From Neckera pumila (lineage: Eukaryota; Streptophyta; Bryopsida; Hypnales; Neckeraceae), in NCBI GenBank assembly GCA_963969595.1, contig OZ018412.1, positions 16,246,501 to 16,310,500 on the forward strand: DNA of 64,000 bases, read 5' to 3'. Each line of letters opens with the position of its first letter. Position 1 is the first letter of the stretch. The position numbers were made by a program, and so were the translations under genes. Positions 51,931-64,000 of the stretch are shown here, in pieces. Below the pieces are notes generated by a model. That model had not been told where the DNA came from and searched no databases. It saw only the letters and a program-made list of their open reading frames with translations.

Positions 51931-52925
51931 TTAACTCTAAAAAATTAGATTTTTTTTGGTGAAGACTTAAAATAACCGTGAACTTTTGAAAAAAAAGTGA
52001 AAAAAATCATATCAAATCCAAACTATGATTAAAAAATCTACAAAAGTTGCCAAAATACACTAGACAATGACCCATAAAATTGACTTTTTTTGTAAAATAA
52101 TAGCACAAGGAAAGAGAACCGTACACAACATCTTTCATTGAAATTGGGCATAAAAAACTTTTTTCATAAAATTGGATGAAATAGCATTTTTTTTCCATCC
52201 ATAGGACCTCCTTGAAATCAACCAAAGGAGAGAAAATTTAAAGTCCTCTGAAGCGTTTCAGAGTTAATCCTGTAAGGCGAGGCCTATGAACATTTTTCAA
52301 ATCTTGAAGTTCTTTTTTGTATAATCTTATTCTACAACTACTTATGAATGAATTCTTTTGTATTTTTTTCAAAGTTTTCATTACATTTCTTCTATAATTC
52401 TATAAGTAGTAAAAAATTTATATTTTTTATTGAAAATTTGAAACTACGATGAATTTTAGAATAAAAAGTAAAAATAATTCATATAATATATAAAATATGC
52501 TTAAAACATCATGAAAATTAGCACTTTTTAGTAATAGGACCAAAGTTCAAATTGCGATAGAAAATCCAAGTTTCAAAGTTTCAAAGTTTTCAAATTCAAC
52601 TTGTACAATATTTTTAAATAATTTTCATTTAATTTGGTAACCTGAAATTTTAAAAAAACACTATTTTATAGCATAAATTCAAATTCAGTGAAAGCAACCA
52701 AAATTTGCCAAAAAAAACACTACATAGTGATCCATGGATTTATCATTTTTTTATGTATGAAAGTAACACAATATCACAAGGAGAGAATAAACACATCTTC
52801 ATTGAAATTGGTTTCAAGCAACTTGCCCAAATAAATTGGATGAAAAAATGTTTTTTTCCCATTCTTGAGGTCTCTTTAATGTATTCCAAAGTGCACAAAC
52901 CATTCTCTCATGCATTCAAGGTTAA
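51931..52925. mobile_element. Two abutting decayed TTAA-type elements
   Basis: The first runs from TTAACTCTAAAAAATTAG (51931) to GCGTTTCAGAGTTAA (ending 52267). The second starts at the same TTAA with TTAATCCTGTAAGGCGAGG (52264) and appears to end GCATTCAAGGTTAA (52925). Confidence 0.4.
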
Positions 52926-53269
52926 ATTATAATTTTTATGGAACAAAATCAAGTGATAACTAGTGAGCTGACTTCCTCAAAATTGATGTTATTTTTTAGT
53001 TCTAAAGAACAAAGGGTGTAGTTTTTAGAGATTTTGACAAAATTTGGGTATATTGACCAAATTTGAAAACAAAAATATTTTTTTGAATTCCAATCATACA
53101 AAAGTATAATGGACTATTAGGGCAATGCATGTAAAAACCTTAAACCATTCATTGACATGGATTACAAGATTATAATGTTTGAAATAAGGAGAAAAGTTTT
53201 TTTCAACCTTGCCAAACAAGGGCAATAATCTTGAAGCCCTCGTAGAGTGAGTTTTTTTGCCTTTGTTTT
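52926..53269. other. AT-rich DNA
   Basis: Nothing recognised. Confidence 0.3.
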
Positions 53270-55310
53270 CTTACAATTGAGTCTTTGTCGTGATTATAGT
53301 GTATCTATGTTATAGATACCTATATTATAGGTGTTTATATTATAAGCACCTTCAATGGTTGTAAAATATCTATTTATACATATGCTCAAGGTTCACATGC
53401 TTGCATTTATATACTTACACAAAAACATTGTTGTTTCATATGAACAAATTATTTACAAATATGTGCAAACAATGGGTTCTTATAAGTACATCGATTGCAA
53501 TTCTTAACCCCTAAAGGACCGAGGCCCTTTTCTTGCCAAAAAACACTCAAAACTGCCATTTCTATAGTAAAAAGTTAAAAAATTTGAAAAATGTGTTTTT
53601 TTCACATCTAAACATAGGATGTTATACCTAGCTAGTATAAGAGTGTGTGGAAAAAATTTCAGAATTTTTGACCGCACAGATTGCAAGATATCTGTGTTTG
53701 AAGTGAAAAAAACAAGTTTTTCAGCACATTGCGGAACTAGATTTTTTGACTTTGAACGTTTTTAACTTAAAACTTTTGCACTACAAAGTTTTGAGCTTTA
53801 AATGTTTGTAGTGGGGAATTGAGTTGAGAGTCTAGGAAAAAAAAAAGTTCAAAAAAACTTAATTATCATTCTTTAAAAAATTGTTAAATAGAAGTAGATA
53901 CGAGATAGAAGGAAAATCTAAAATATTCATATATTTTGAATGGAATTAAAATGCACTAATCCCAATGCCGAGATTTTTCTAACAAGTAAAATAAATCATG
54001 GAAAAAAAACTAAACTAAAAAATTTGAAAAATTGCATTCAGAAATGCATCCTAGAAGTTATTTTTTCAAGAAGATGCTCTAATTCCCCGAAAAACAAGAA
54101 TGTCCATAACTTTCTCACAACAAATCCAAATGAAATGAATCAAAGCTTTCCAAATAGGAGAAAATATAATCTATGAGAAAAAAAATATTGAAAAAAAAAT
54201 TCAAATTCTTGTCCATTTTTTTGGGCTGCCCGGGCTGCCCGCTGTCCCCTATTTTGAGCTTATTTGGTCATAACTTTTGTTCCCGGGCACCAATTGTGAA
54301 AAAAATTATATTCCCACGAAGCTAATCAGATTTTCTACCTCCAAAAAAAGTTTCAAAAAATCCAAAGAAAATTTCAACCCGTAGGTACCTGCCAGAAAAC
54401 GCATTTGTCCCCCGAAGGGACAATGGTCTTTTAGGGGTTAAAAAACTAGTTTTGGTTTGACATTAAAATTGTTGAAAAAAGCATTAAATAGAAGTTAATC
54501 CAACCTCTTAAGGATCATTGTCTGTTGAATAAACAATGAAATGTTTGAGTAGATACCTATTTGATGAATTTTGAACGGATGTTTCTGCAACTTTGACACA
54601 AGGTGAATATACTTACCACCTTAGTAAGAAGAAGAAAAAGTATGATTGTATGCCCAAGTTAAGAGTTATACAACCCAAACACTTAGAATCAATTCCGCAA
54701 ATTTAGAAATCTCACTTTGCTAAACTCTTCATCTCCTTTTAAAATTTAGATTGACATGTAATGAATGTCATGTAGTACAAAATTATCATTAAAAAAATCT
54801 AATTTTAATTCAAAAATACACTCCAAGACAAATCAAACATTGTTAACTATATCAAACAAATTTGAAAAAATAACATTTTGTTCTAATTCAAACACTAAAA
54901 TCTTCCAATTTGTGTGCTCAAAGATCAATCTAAAAATTTTCACATATTTTACATGTTTGGCTTTATGCTTTTATTACTTGCATTTTTTAAAAACAATTCC
55001 TAATGCATAAGAAATCATCAAAAAATGGCCATTGTATTGTTAGATTTACTTTGATCTCTTCAAATTGCAGAGTGATTTAGAATAAGGTAGAATTATTTGC
55101 TTCTAAAATTTTGCATGAGTGTACGTAACAAGATATAGTATTCAATGGTATAGAGTAACGATGGTAGTGTGTGAGCATGAAAATGCAAGCATGTGAGCCT
55201 AGAGCATATGTATATAAGTAGATATCCTACAACCATTGACGGTGCTTATAATACAAACACCTATAATATAGAAACCTTCCATGATTAGAGTATAATTTAA
55301 GATGAAAACA
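53270..55310. mobile_element. Inverted pair of a 150-bp unit enclosing other elements
   Basis: The unit at about 53283-53425 (ATAGATACCTATATTATAGG, CACATGCTTGCATTTATA) is the inverse of that at 55165-55295 (GCAAGCATGTGAGCCTAG, CACCTATAATATAG). The same unit forms the arms of 36120-36955. A long TTAA element is nested inside. The rest of the interior (54442-55160) is AT-rich without a gene. Confidence 0.45.
53504..54441 (-). mobile_element. TTAA-flanked element, long subfamily A, inverted (938 bp)
   Basis: Ends are TTAACCCCTAAAGGACC and GGTCTTTTAGGGGTTAA, a 17-bp inverted repeat with one mismatch. Together with 57683-58578 it is among the best preserved copies. The interior is the inverse of 2001-2934. 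Confidence 0.85.
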
Positions 55311-55476
55311 TCCAAAATTGTCCATGTAATCATTTTTGACAAGTTTTCTTCTATTGAAAGTGTTCCCCCAAGTGCAATTAAACTACCCCTATACTTAATT
55401 TGGGATTAGTGGATTGTTGATTCTCTAGATTTTGGTTTTATGACCAAGCTATATGTGACGGTTTCAGTGGTCTACC

Positions 55477-56655
55477 TAACCCACATGCAGTTTTTGGCTA
55501 CATATAAATTTTGGGTAGGTAAGTGTGACTAGAGATTTCTATATTTTGGCGCATATTTTGATATTTTAAAAGAAGGCAGGGGCAAGGAATATCTTTCATA
55601 TGCACCAAATTTCATGACATTTGGAAACACTACACTAAAAATGATATTTAGTGTTGGCAACACTAATTACGAACCTTGACACTAAATATCATAAGTAAGT
55701 AACACTAAATCGAATTTCTAACACTAAATATGCTCTATGGTAAATCTGAAATTTGAAAAGGTTTACATTTAGTGTTAGAACACGTTAAAAAAATGAACTA
55801 AATCTGCTACAATTCAGATTTAATGTTGTGGCTGGTAGGGGGGTAAAACACTAAATGTCATACTACACTAAATATCATTTTTAGTGTAGTAAAAAATTAT
55901 GGCCTACTATGTTCCTTTTTTTGTAATTGGGCAGTCCGAGCAGATTAAAAAAAATCACTTTTTTCAGAAACAAAATTTATAATTGGTATTCTAGAGTTAT
56001 ATATACATGGAAAGCTTTCAAAGATTCCATTTTATCAATGGGCCAAAAGTTATTTTGATTTTTTGTTTGCGAGCAGTTATGAATTCTCTACTCTAAAATA
56101 AATTTTGAAGTCTGTTATCTTACTCAATTTTCAATATTTTTTGAGAAAAATAAATCATAGGATGAAGATTGTTTATTACAACATTGCAACCATTGGGATT
56201 GACCTTTTTCAATTCCATAATTAAACTCTTAACAATTTTTGTATTTTGAATCATTTCCTCATGCTGTCTACTTACTACTTTTTTCGTATATGTTGTATAA
56301 TTCCAAATGATGTGAATTTTTTCAAGCATGTGGCCAACTGGTCTAGGAAAATGAATCCAAAGAAGCATTATCATTTTGGACATGTTTTCACAGAAAGTGA
56401 GTTTGTGAAGTGCAGTTGCCCTGTTTTTTGCAGGGCCAAAAAAATGATTTTAATGAATTTGAATGCTTGTATCTTGCAATCCACCTAGTAGAAAATTATG
56501 AAATTTTTAAAACATGTTTTCAAGTCAGCATACTACAAGATCATATGGTTACATGTATCAAAAACAAGTTTTTTCAAAACTTTGGTACTTGTTCTAAAAA
56601 TGACAGTTTTTGAGCATTTTCGGTGAAAACACAATCTTGGAACTTTAGGGGTTAA
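55477..56655 (-). mobile_element. TTAA-type element, long subfamily B, with a nested MITE
   Basis: The right end is GGAACTTTAGGGGTTAA; the left end is decayed, CTAACCCACATG. The interior matches 30782-31718 in part (CCAAATTTCATGACATTTGG, AATTGTACAAC-like words inverted). Confidence 0.55.
55629..55890. mobile_element. Nested MITE with ACTACACTAAAAATGATATT termini (262 bp)
   Basis: Left ACTACACTAAAAATGATATT and right AATATCATTTTTAGTGTAGT are exact inverses, extending to TAGTGT. The motif TTTAGTGT recurs inside. Its insertion splits the surrounding TTAA element. Confidence 0.75.
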
Positions 56656-56873
56656 TTAGGGAGCTTGTACTTTGAAAATTCATAGTACTATAATTATATG
56701 TCTTATCCAAAAATTATATATATATATATATATATTTTGTAATTCATGATTTTCAATTGCTAATACTAGGAAAATGTGTTTTCTAAAAAAACGTGCTGAA
56801 TTGCTTATTTTGATGGTTTTGGTTGAAATTTTCACCTGATTACTGTTACAATATCCATCTTCTGGAATGTAAG
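56656..56873. repeat. AT-rich spacer with a (TA)n microsatellite
   Basis: A run of about 12 TA units lies at 56717-56742. Nothing else. Confidence 0.6.
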
Positions 56874-57103
56874 TTAACCCTTAAACGCCAGGCTGGTGGC
56901 CGTGGAAATCACCCTTTTGCAAAACCGTAGGAACAATTGGCTTAAAAAAACGAAAAAGTATTCATTGGAAGTCAAACTACTGTAAAGGACCTTCCTTTTC
57001 ACAACAAAATTTGGAGGATGAATAACTGCATTTCTGTCCTACACAGGAGATTCTCTTGTCATTCATCGGACGCAGAACGTCCGCCTCGATGTTCAAGGGT
57101 TAA
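56874..57103 (+). mobile_element. TTAA-flanked element, short class (230 bp)
   Basis: It starts TTAACCCTTAAACGCC and ends GATGTTCAAGGGTTAA. The interior is close to 63171-63370 (CCGTGGAAATCA) and 15193-15421. It is the best-preserved short copy. Confidence 0.7.
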
Positions 57104-57682
57104 TGGGTTATAAAAGAATTGAGGAGGAACAAAAATTGAAGTACAACCTTCTTTGAGGACCGAGTGAGGGCAGCATGAATCTTTAAAATCCGACGTGAAT
57201 ACAAAAGACATGTGTACTCATTTATTACAGCGTACACATGTTCTCACAAAGGACTTGATGTGTTGTCAGGAAAGCGCTCATGCCACAGCCAATGGGAGTG
57301 TCAGGATTAGCAAGTACAAGAAAAAACCAAGCTTCCAAGGCTTCCAATGGAGTGAAACATCATGGTTGGTAAGGTGGAAGCACCCAAAACCGTCAAAATA
57401 AGGAATTCAGCATAGTTGGAGGCACCATTTCTAAAAAATAGTATTTTTGTAGTGTAGGCGAGAGGAAATCATGGATTTTCAAAAACAAAAAAAGATTTTT
57501 CGGACTTGGCAGGTATTTTCTATGAATTTTCAAAGTTGCAGTCCCCTAAACCACTAGGACCATCCTATAGGTGGACCCAAATCTGATTTCTGACAAATTC
57601 AGCGGTTATCCAACTACAGTGAAGAGAGGATAAAACTTTATGACACACGTCAAAGACCATTCAATGGAAGTTTCAGGACAAT
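57104..57682. other. Intergenic DNA
   Basis: Contains the AAGGTGGAAGCACCC terminus-like motif at 57370-57384 followed by CAAAATAAGGAATTCAGCAT, which also appears in similar form near 36275. No gene is supported. Confidence 0.35.
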
Positions 57683-58578
57683 TTAACCCCTAAAGGTCCA
57701 AGGCCTTTTTTCTGCCATTAAACACCCAAAATTGTCATTTTTTTTAGCAAAGAGTGAAAAAAAATTAAGAATATTTTTTTGCACATCTAACCGCGGGATC
57801 TTGTACCTAAGTAGTATAAGAATGTGTGGAAAAAATTTCAGAATTTTTTACTGCGCAGATTGCAAGATATCTACATTTAAAGTGAAAAAAGCAAGTATTT
57901 CAGCACATTGTGGGACTGGATTTTTTGACTTTGAACATTTTTAACTTAAAATATTTGCACTACAGAGTTTTGAGCATTAAACCTTTCTAGTAGAGGATTG
58001 AGTTGAGAGTCTAGGGAAAAAAATGAAATTCAAAAAAACTTAATTTTCATACTTAAGAAAATTGTTAAGTAGAAGTAGGTATGAATAGAAGGAAAATCTA
58101 AAATATTAATATCTTTTAGATGGAATTAAAATGCACTAATTCCAACGGAATTAAAAAAATTTGAAAAACTTGAAAACTTGAATTCAGAAATGAGTCCTAC
58201 AAGTTATTTTTTTCAAAAACATGCTCTAACTGCCCGAAAAACAAGAATGTCCAAAACTTTCTCATAACAAATCCAAATGAAATGAATCAAAGCTTTTAAG
58301 ATAGACAAAAATATAATCTATGAGAAAAAAAATACTAAAAAATAAATTAAAAAAATGTGCAAGTTTTTGGGCTGCCCACCATCCTCTGTTTTGAGCTTAT
58401 TTGGTCATAACTTTTGATCCTGGACACCGATTGTGGAAAAAACTATTTTCCCAAGAAACTATTCAAGTTTTCTACCTCCAAAAAAAGTTTCAAAAAATCA
58501 GAAGAAAATTTCAGCCCGTAGGTACCTGCCCAAAAACGCATTTGTCCCCCAAAGGAACATTGGGCTTTTAGGGGTTAA
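57683..58578 (-). mobile_element. TTAA-flanked element, long subfamily A, inverted (896 bp)
   Basis: Ends are TTAACCCCTAAAGGTCC and GGGCTTTTAGGGGTTAA. The interior is highly similar to 53504-54441, including CCCGTAGGTACCTGCC and the CATTTGTCCCCCAAAGG block near the right end. Confidence 0.85.
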
Positions 58579-61328
58579 TGTTCATCTAGGAACAAAGATT
58601 AGATACAAAGATGCTATTGGGTGTTTCTACTTTACTCCAAAACAAACACTTTTTTTGCCACTGTACTTATTTATTAGTATTAGACTATTATGTTTTTCTT
58701 GTTGGCAAATGATTGAAAGGAAGTTCCAACACACTAAATAAAGTGACATTTGGATATCCTATGCAAAAGTTATAAAGGGCCAAAGTTTTTTGGGTAGATG
58801 TTCAAAAAATCGTTTCTTCAATATATGTACATATTGATTTTGGATATGTACATAGAGTGATTATGGCGGTTTTAGGCAGGGTGCGATTTTGGGTGTACCT
58901 ACCTTCATGTGAAAAGGCATGCAGAAACTTAATTTCAGAGGGATATTGGGTATTATAATCTCTTTCTTTAGTAGATGAAATTGTTGCACTCCTATAAAAT
59001 CTTAGGATGGTATTGACCTTTTAAAGACAAATGTACAAATGTTGGAATGAATAAATGAATTTGCAACTATAAATTTTTATACCTCATTCATAGTATTCAC
59101 ATTTGATCCATGTCCATGGATGAAAAAAAACTTCATTATTCCTATGAGGTTCACTTTTGGAATGTCCAAAATAAATGAAATAAAACATATACTTGCAGGT
59201 CCAAATAGATAGTAACTACCCCAAAAGTACCCCTTGTTTTTCAACAATTAATTCTAGAATATTAAAAAGAAGAAAAAAGTGTACATAATATGTACAATAG
59301 CTATGTGTTGAAAGCATTCAAATACATAAGAATTCCAATTGAATATGGTTCCTATTATTATTATACTTTGAAATTTTGTTGGATCTTTTCGTGAATTAAA
59401 AAAGAAATCTAATTCATTTAACACGTCTCTAACAATTTATTTAACCACAAAATCCAACATCTACATTTCTTACATTTGACTTCGTTTTAAGAGCTTTGTA
59501 AACTTCTACCAAATTGTAATAGATTTTCAGTATAAAACTCTCAAAATTAACATGAGCAACTACCTCTTGTACTGAATGATAAAAGATTGACATCTCATTA
59601 CTTCCTTAGTCTTTTGTGCAAGAAGAGAATTCTTTTGTTTAAATTATCAAAATATGTAACTATTTAGTTATAAATTTTTTCATTTTATGTTGGATAAATC
59701 ATCAAAAAATGGTGGTTTTTGACAATTTCGATTACATATCCCAATTTTTTAGAGGTTAAACTTCTACTTCAAAATGAAAGCCACCCTCAAACTCCATATG
59801 AAAGGTCAAATCACATCGATGTAGTAATACAATTTTGAAGTAACACATTCAATTGAAAGATACCTCCCAACTAATGCCATTGTCTTTACAAATTATTTTT
59901 ATACCTCTCATGTGAAGCACATGGTCAAAAATGGAAATATGAAAATCTCTATACCTATAAGAAAAATATTAAAAAATACAAAATTCTGAATTCAAAATAA
60001 CAAACTAGATATATTTTTATGATTTTTCCAATTCTTTAATCCATAAATGCTTAATTGCAATGCATTTTTCAACAAAGTATAAATTATCATTAAATCAACA
60101 AATTTGCCTTATCAAAATGAATAAGTAGTCTATTAGTCTCATTGTGTTGTACTTCCACACCATTTTAATGCCTAAGTGCCCTAGGGGACCAAAAGTGTGC
60201 TCATATAGTCTAGAAGTCCATTCCAAAATGTTGTAACCTTTAATTTGCATTTGATGTCTGAATTTAAGAAAACTTATTGGAATACCTATGCTCTTTCTTT
60301 TATTATTTGTGGTAAAATTTTCAAATCAATCCAAAATTCACTAATAAATTGAAAGTCAATAAAAATTCATGAGTTCAATTTGAGTTCAATTTGAGTTCAC
60401 CAAGTTGCATTTTGATGGATGCAACTTTGGGGGCTTGTATCTCTTTAATCCAATGTTTGTTTTCAATAAAAATTTGCTAGGTTATGTTTTCCTTGAAGCC
60501 TAGATATTGTGGTAAAATTTTCATGCCAATCCAAGTTGTTTTTGAATGTTTGGGAGCAATTTGAAGTTCAAAATCCAAACATTTTTGAATTACAGTGAAC
60601 TTTGGCAACTTGTTTCTTCTTCATATAGTGTCCATTTCTAATAATATTTTTTGGAAAAATTGTCCATACTAATTTTGTTTGTGTAGTTAAAATTTCATAT
60701 CAATCCAAGAAATTATGAGTGGCTGAGAAGCATTTTAGTAGAAGGAGGTTTAGCCATAGAAGTTTTTTTTGCAATTTTTTTGCAATTTTTTGACATTTCA
60801 AAGCCATTTTGCAATCACAAAAAGTCAATTGAATGAGATTTTCTTTTACCAATGTTTTTGTATCTTGGTTTTGAAGCACTTTAAAGTTCAAAGTATTTTC
60901 ATTTGAGTACATTTACAAATCAAACTTCACCTCCAAATGTGTTTCAGCATCCTTTTTCAACACTAAAATATTACAACCTTGCAATCTATATGGCCAAATA
61001 ACTCCAAATTGAAACTACACCATCTACAATACATACACTACAAGATTGTACAGTTGAGATCTCTATATCATGGTGACATTTTGACTTATAACACTTCGGA
61101 AACAACGATGTTTTTAAACTCCAAAAGGCCTTGGGCCTTTAGGGATTAAACATGCTTGTAATAGACTAAATTAGAATTATCAGTCACTTTGAGAATAAGA
61201 TAGAAAATTAGATGTTGGTTTTGCAAATGCAAAGTCAAGCACTATGAAAAAAAGATGCAATTGAAATCCAGGAGCCCAATGGTACAATTGGTTTGTCAAG
61301 ATTCCGCACTAATAAAAAAGTTTCCAAT
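58579..61328. other. AT-rich DNA with scattered repeat fragments
   Basis: No gene is supported; the 70-102 codon ORFs here are low in complexity. A repeat at about 58780-58912 is the inverted homologue of 9020-9165 inside the kinase intron. TTAA-type right termini occur at 59756-59759 (TTTTTTAGAGGTTAA) and 61146-61149 (GGGCCTTTAGGGATTAA), but their left ends could not be placed. Confidence 0.4.
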
Positions 61329-61566
61329 CACTATAAGAAACCCGCATTTTAGGTGACGTTAGCATAACCTAAGCAGACACATTTTTGTGCATGCAAAATA
61401 AAACAACTTGTGTTTTTATATCAATAATAACATCCAATGTAACATCTAGATATTACCTTGGACATTATTATTGACATAAAAACACAAGTTGTTTTATTTT
61501 GCGTCCACAAAATGCGTCTGCTTAGGTTACGCTAATGTCACCTAAAATGCGGTTTTTTTTATAGTG
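61329..61566. mobile_element. CACTA-type hairpin MITE (238 bp)
   Basis: The left end is CACTATAAGAAACCCGCATT and the right end is AATGCGGTTTTTTTTATAGTG with small changes. The arms pair over most of the length (TTAGGTGACGTTAGC and its near inverse). Flanks AAT and AGT differ at one base. Related to 4705-4921 through the shared centre CCAATGTAACATC. Confidence 0.75.
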
Positions 61567-61799
61567 AGTCTCTTGAATACGATAGGAGGTTACAACAAAA
61601 AAAAACTCATAAAAAATGTAGAGTAAAAGAATAAGCTTCAGAATTGGAAGTATAAGATTCTCTAGAGGTCACTTGTAAAGTTTGGAATTACTCTAAACTG
61701 TAAAGATAGTTTTTTGGAAGTTACTTGTTTTATTCACTATTAGTAAATTTGTAGAAACTATCCAAGTTGTGGTAAAATTCTAGTAAAAATTAGTGTATG
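61567..61799. other. AT-rich DNA
   Basis: Nothing recognised. Confidence 0.3.
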
Positions 61800-62177
61800 G
61801 TTTTGAAAGACTCCATACCTACCCACAAACTAAAACTCCTCATAACTTTTGACTCATAGATCCAAATTGAATGATTCAAAGCTTCACACTTCTATATAAA
61901 TCTAAAGAACCAATTTCAGTATTTTCTTTTTTTTAAAGTAATTTTTAAAGAATTTTTTTGAGCTGCCTAGGCTGCCCGCCGACCAATGAAAATTACATAT
62001 CATGCAATAACTTTTTAACTATGTAGTCAAAAGTTATGAAAATTGTTGGGCCTTAAAGCTACTCCTTGGGCACATGTTTGTAAAATTTTCAAAGAAAAAA
62101 CAAACAAACTCATTCATAGTGAGCTGCCCAAAATTGCTATGTTGCCAAAAAGCTTAGCTTGGTCCTTTAGGGGTTAA
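61800..62177 (-). mobile_element. Truncated TTAA-type element, subfamily B
   Basis: The right end is GGTCCTTTAGGGGTTAA. The interior matches the right part of 33015-33948 (GGCTGCCCGCCGACC-type block, CTTAAAGCTACTCCTTGG, GAGCTGCCCAAA). The left part of the element is missing. Confidence 0.6.
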
Positions 62178-62938
62178 GTTAAATATTCTATTTGAGGAAA
62201 TAACCACTACCATTTATAGTTGATTTAGTCACTTTGAAGAAGAAACATGATAAAGGTCATCTTAGAAGACCTATGATCTTTTTTAAATTGAGTGCTTTGG
62301 TAGTCAAAAACTGTGATATTGTTAGTGCAAAGTTTATGCACATACAAAGATGGCCTTATTCTGTAGATGATCTCTTAACTTCTCAATTCTTACCATAAAT
62401 TTGAGGAAATCATGAGGTTTTCTAAAATATTATTCAACAATGCAAAAGGTTCTTCTCAATAATAAGTTAGACGCAAAGCACTTTGTCATTGCATTACACT
62501 GATTTACTTTATTAGTGCGTGACATTGATTTATCAATGTCATCTTATTTTTATTTAGTGCAAGTTGAAATGTTATTATATTGTACTCTAATCCAAATTGT
62601 TTGGAGGATAGCAACATGAGTTTTTTTTTTCTAACAGGATAATTCAACATTGTAGAGACAAAAAGCATAACTATCTACCTAAAAGAGTCAAGCATCCTAT
62701 TTCAATTAAATAACCCGATTTCTAAAATAAATGAAAAAAAACAATTTCATAGACATATTTAGAGACAAGTATGAATACTAATATTAATACTAATACAAAT
62801 ATTCATATTCATATGAATGTGGATGTTAAATACATATACAAAATAGATACATATATGTCATTTTTTTGGCAACATTAGGACGTTTAGAAAACTATTAGTA
62901 TCGGAACAATCTGTTTCAAAATAATGAAAACAACAAAT
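62178..62938. other. AT-rich DNA
   Basis: No gene is supported. A short ATTCATATTCATATGAATG palindrome-like run lies near 62800. Confidence 0.35.
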
Positions 62939-63174
62939 GAGAACCCCTTAGCACTTGAATCCTTTCTTGATTTTTGCATTTTTTGCTTATATCTTTATAA
63001 AAATGTATTAATTGTCTCAAATTCATCAAGTTCATCAAATTCATTATACAAAAGCTCTGGTTTTAAAAAAGTCAAGCATTGGTTTGGATGAATGAGCCAT
63101 TTTGTGGTCAAAAATCCCTTGGAACCTCTCTATTCATTGTCCAGATTTTGGATGTCGAAGCACTAAAGGGTTAA
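62939..63174 (+). mobile_element. TTAA-type element, short class, sharing its TTAA with the next
   Basis: The left end is GAACCCCTTAGCACTTG (TTAA decayed) and the right end is GAAGCACTAAAGGGTTAA. Related to 22104-22333. Confidence 0.5.
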
Positions 63175-63370
63175 CTTTGTAAAAATGGATTGGTCTCCGT
63201 GGAAATCATCTTTTTTGATACATGGTACTCATTTGAGGACAAGCTACTGTAGAAGGTCTCTCCTTTTTGCACGAGATTCCAAAGATGAACAATCGCACTT
63301 TTGTCCTATATGCAAATATTCTTTGTCATTCATTGGACTCTTAGTGTCTGCGGCACCATTACAGGGTTAA
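63171..63370 (+). mobile_element. TTAA-type element, short class (200 bp)
   Basis: It starts TTAACTTTG and ends CATTACAGGGTTAA. The interior matches 56874-57103. It abuts the preceding element at one shared TTAA. Confidence 0.55.
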
Positions 63371-63382
63371 GAATGTTTATGT

Positions 63383-64000
63383 TTAACCCCTAAAGGCCCA
63401 TTGTCCCCTCGGGGGACAAAATGGATTTCAGGCAGGCTCCTATGGTCTCAATATTTGTTGTAATTTTCTAAATTCTCTTGAGAAGATAGAGAATCACATT
63501 AGCTTTCCGAAAATGTAATTTTCATTTCAATCGGTGCCCATTAGCAAAATTTATGGTAAAAAAACTCCAAATTTTAGTTTGGCGGGAAGAAAAAAACCCT
63601 CACAAAACTTTAAATTTAAATTTTTAAATTTTTTGCATATAGATTTTATTTTGATCTACATGGGAAGCTTTGATTCATTCCATTTGGATTTGTTATGCAA
63701 AAGTTATGGACAATCTTATTTTTTGGGCAATTAGAGCATTTTCTTGAAAAAATAACTTGTAGGATTCATTTCTGAACTCAATTTTGACAATTTAAAAAAA
63801 TGAATTTGCACAAGGTTAAGATTTCTTGCTAGAACAATCTCACCATTGAGATTAATATATTTCAACCCTATCTTAGAGCTATTAATGATTTCATTTTTCC
63901 TTCAATCTTAAACCTACTTCTACTTAACAAATTTTTAATGAGTGAAAAGTAAGTGTTTTTTTTTAATGCTTTTTTCCTAGATTCTCAACTCAATTTTTCA
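63383..64000 (+). mobile_element. TTAA-flanked element, long subfamily A, cut by the window end
   Basis: It begins TTAACCCCTAAAGGCCC then TTGTCCCCTCGGGGGACAAA. The interior follows 47007-47925 as far as the end of the window. Confidence 0.75.

Noticed and set aside
57195..57401. 68-codon ORF in a slightly GC-richer patch
   Set aside because: No domain, no splice context, and it runs into the AAGGTGG..CACCC repeat terminus.

Overview
This is a nuclear, intron-rich, AT-rich window from a green-lineage eukaryote. All intact genes are on the minus strand. The evidence for the green lineage is a complete DEAD-box helicase of the plant RH20/DBP2 type, a membrane protein resembling the N-terminal half of plant RING E3 ligases, and MITEs of plant-like superfamilies (CACTA, Stowaway, Harbinger). 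The catalytic subunit of a canonical cAMP-dependent protein kinase (PKA) is also present. Seed plants are thought to lack canonical PKA, so a streptophyte alga, bryophyte, lycophyte or fern is likelier. I cannot name the species.

Layout. Positions 1-6.8 kb: one small ORF of unknown value, then AT-rich DNA with mobile-element remnants. 6.8-13.1 kb: the PKA-like kinase (12 coding exons, 348 aa). 13.1-16.7 kb: kinase upstream region, two small elements and the helicase 3' flank. 16.7-21.2 kb: the helicase (10 coding exons, 535 aa), with a probable 5' UTR exon to about 21.7 kb. 22-26.9 kb: AT-rich DNA, also present as a diverged second copy at about 32.4-39.5 kb. 26.9-28.6 kb: the RING-ligase-like membrane protein, apparently frameshifted near its N terminus and without a visible RING. 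28.6-30.7 kb: a partial duplicate of the helicase gene (leader, exon 1, exon 2) with a clean in-frame 81-bp deletion, ending about 75 bp upstream of the start codon of the membrane-protein gene. 30.8-64 kb: essentially a mobile-element landscape with no gene I can defend.

The main non-genic signal is an abundant superfamily of non-autonomous elements with termini TTAACCCCTAAAGG...CCTTTAGGGGTTAA. There is a long class (about 720-940 bp) and a short class (about 200-235 bp). An empty site for one insertion exists in the diverged duplicate and shows a single TTAA-like tetranucleotide, so the TTAA looks like a target-site duplication, as for piggyBac transposons. Several elements sit end to end sharing one TTAA. 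Other elements include three CACTA-type hairpins, one Stowaway-like element, one Harbinger-like MITE, a nested foldback system, a family with CATTAGAG termini, and a palindrome of about 1.6 kb.

The three recognisable genes do not form an obvious pathway (signalling kinase, RNA helicase, membrane E3-like protein). What links the last two is structural: a promoter-bearing fragment of the helicase was copied next to the membrane-protein gene in the same orientation. All exon models were hand-built from splice signals, preserved reading phase and recalled family similarity; no alignment program was run.
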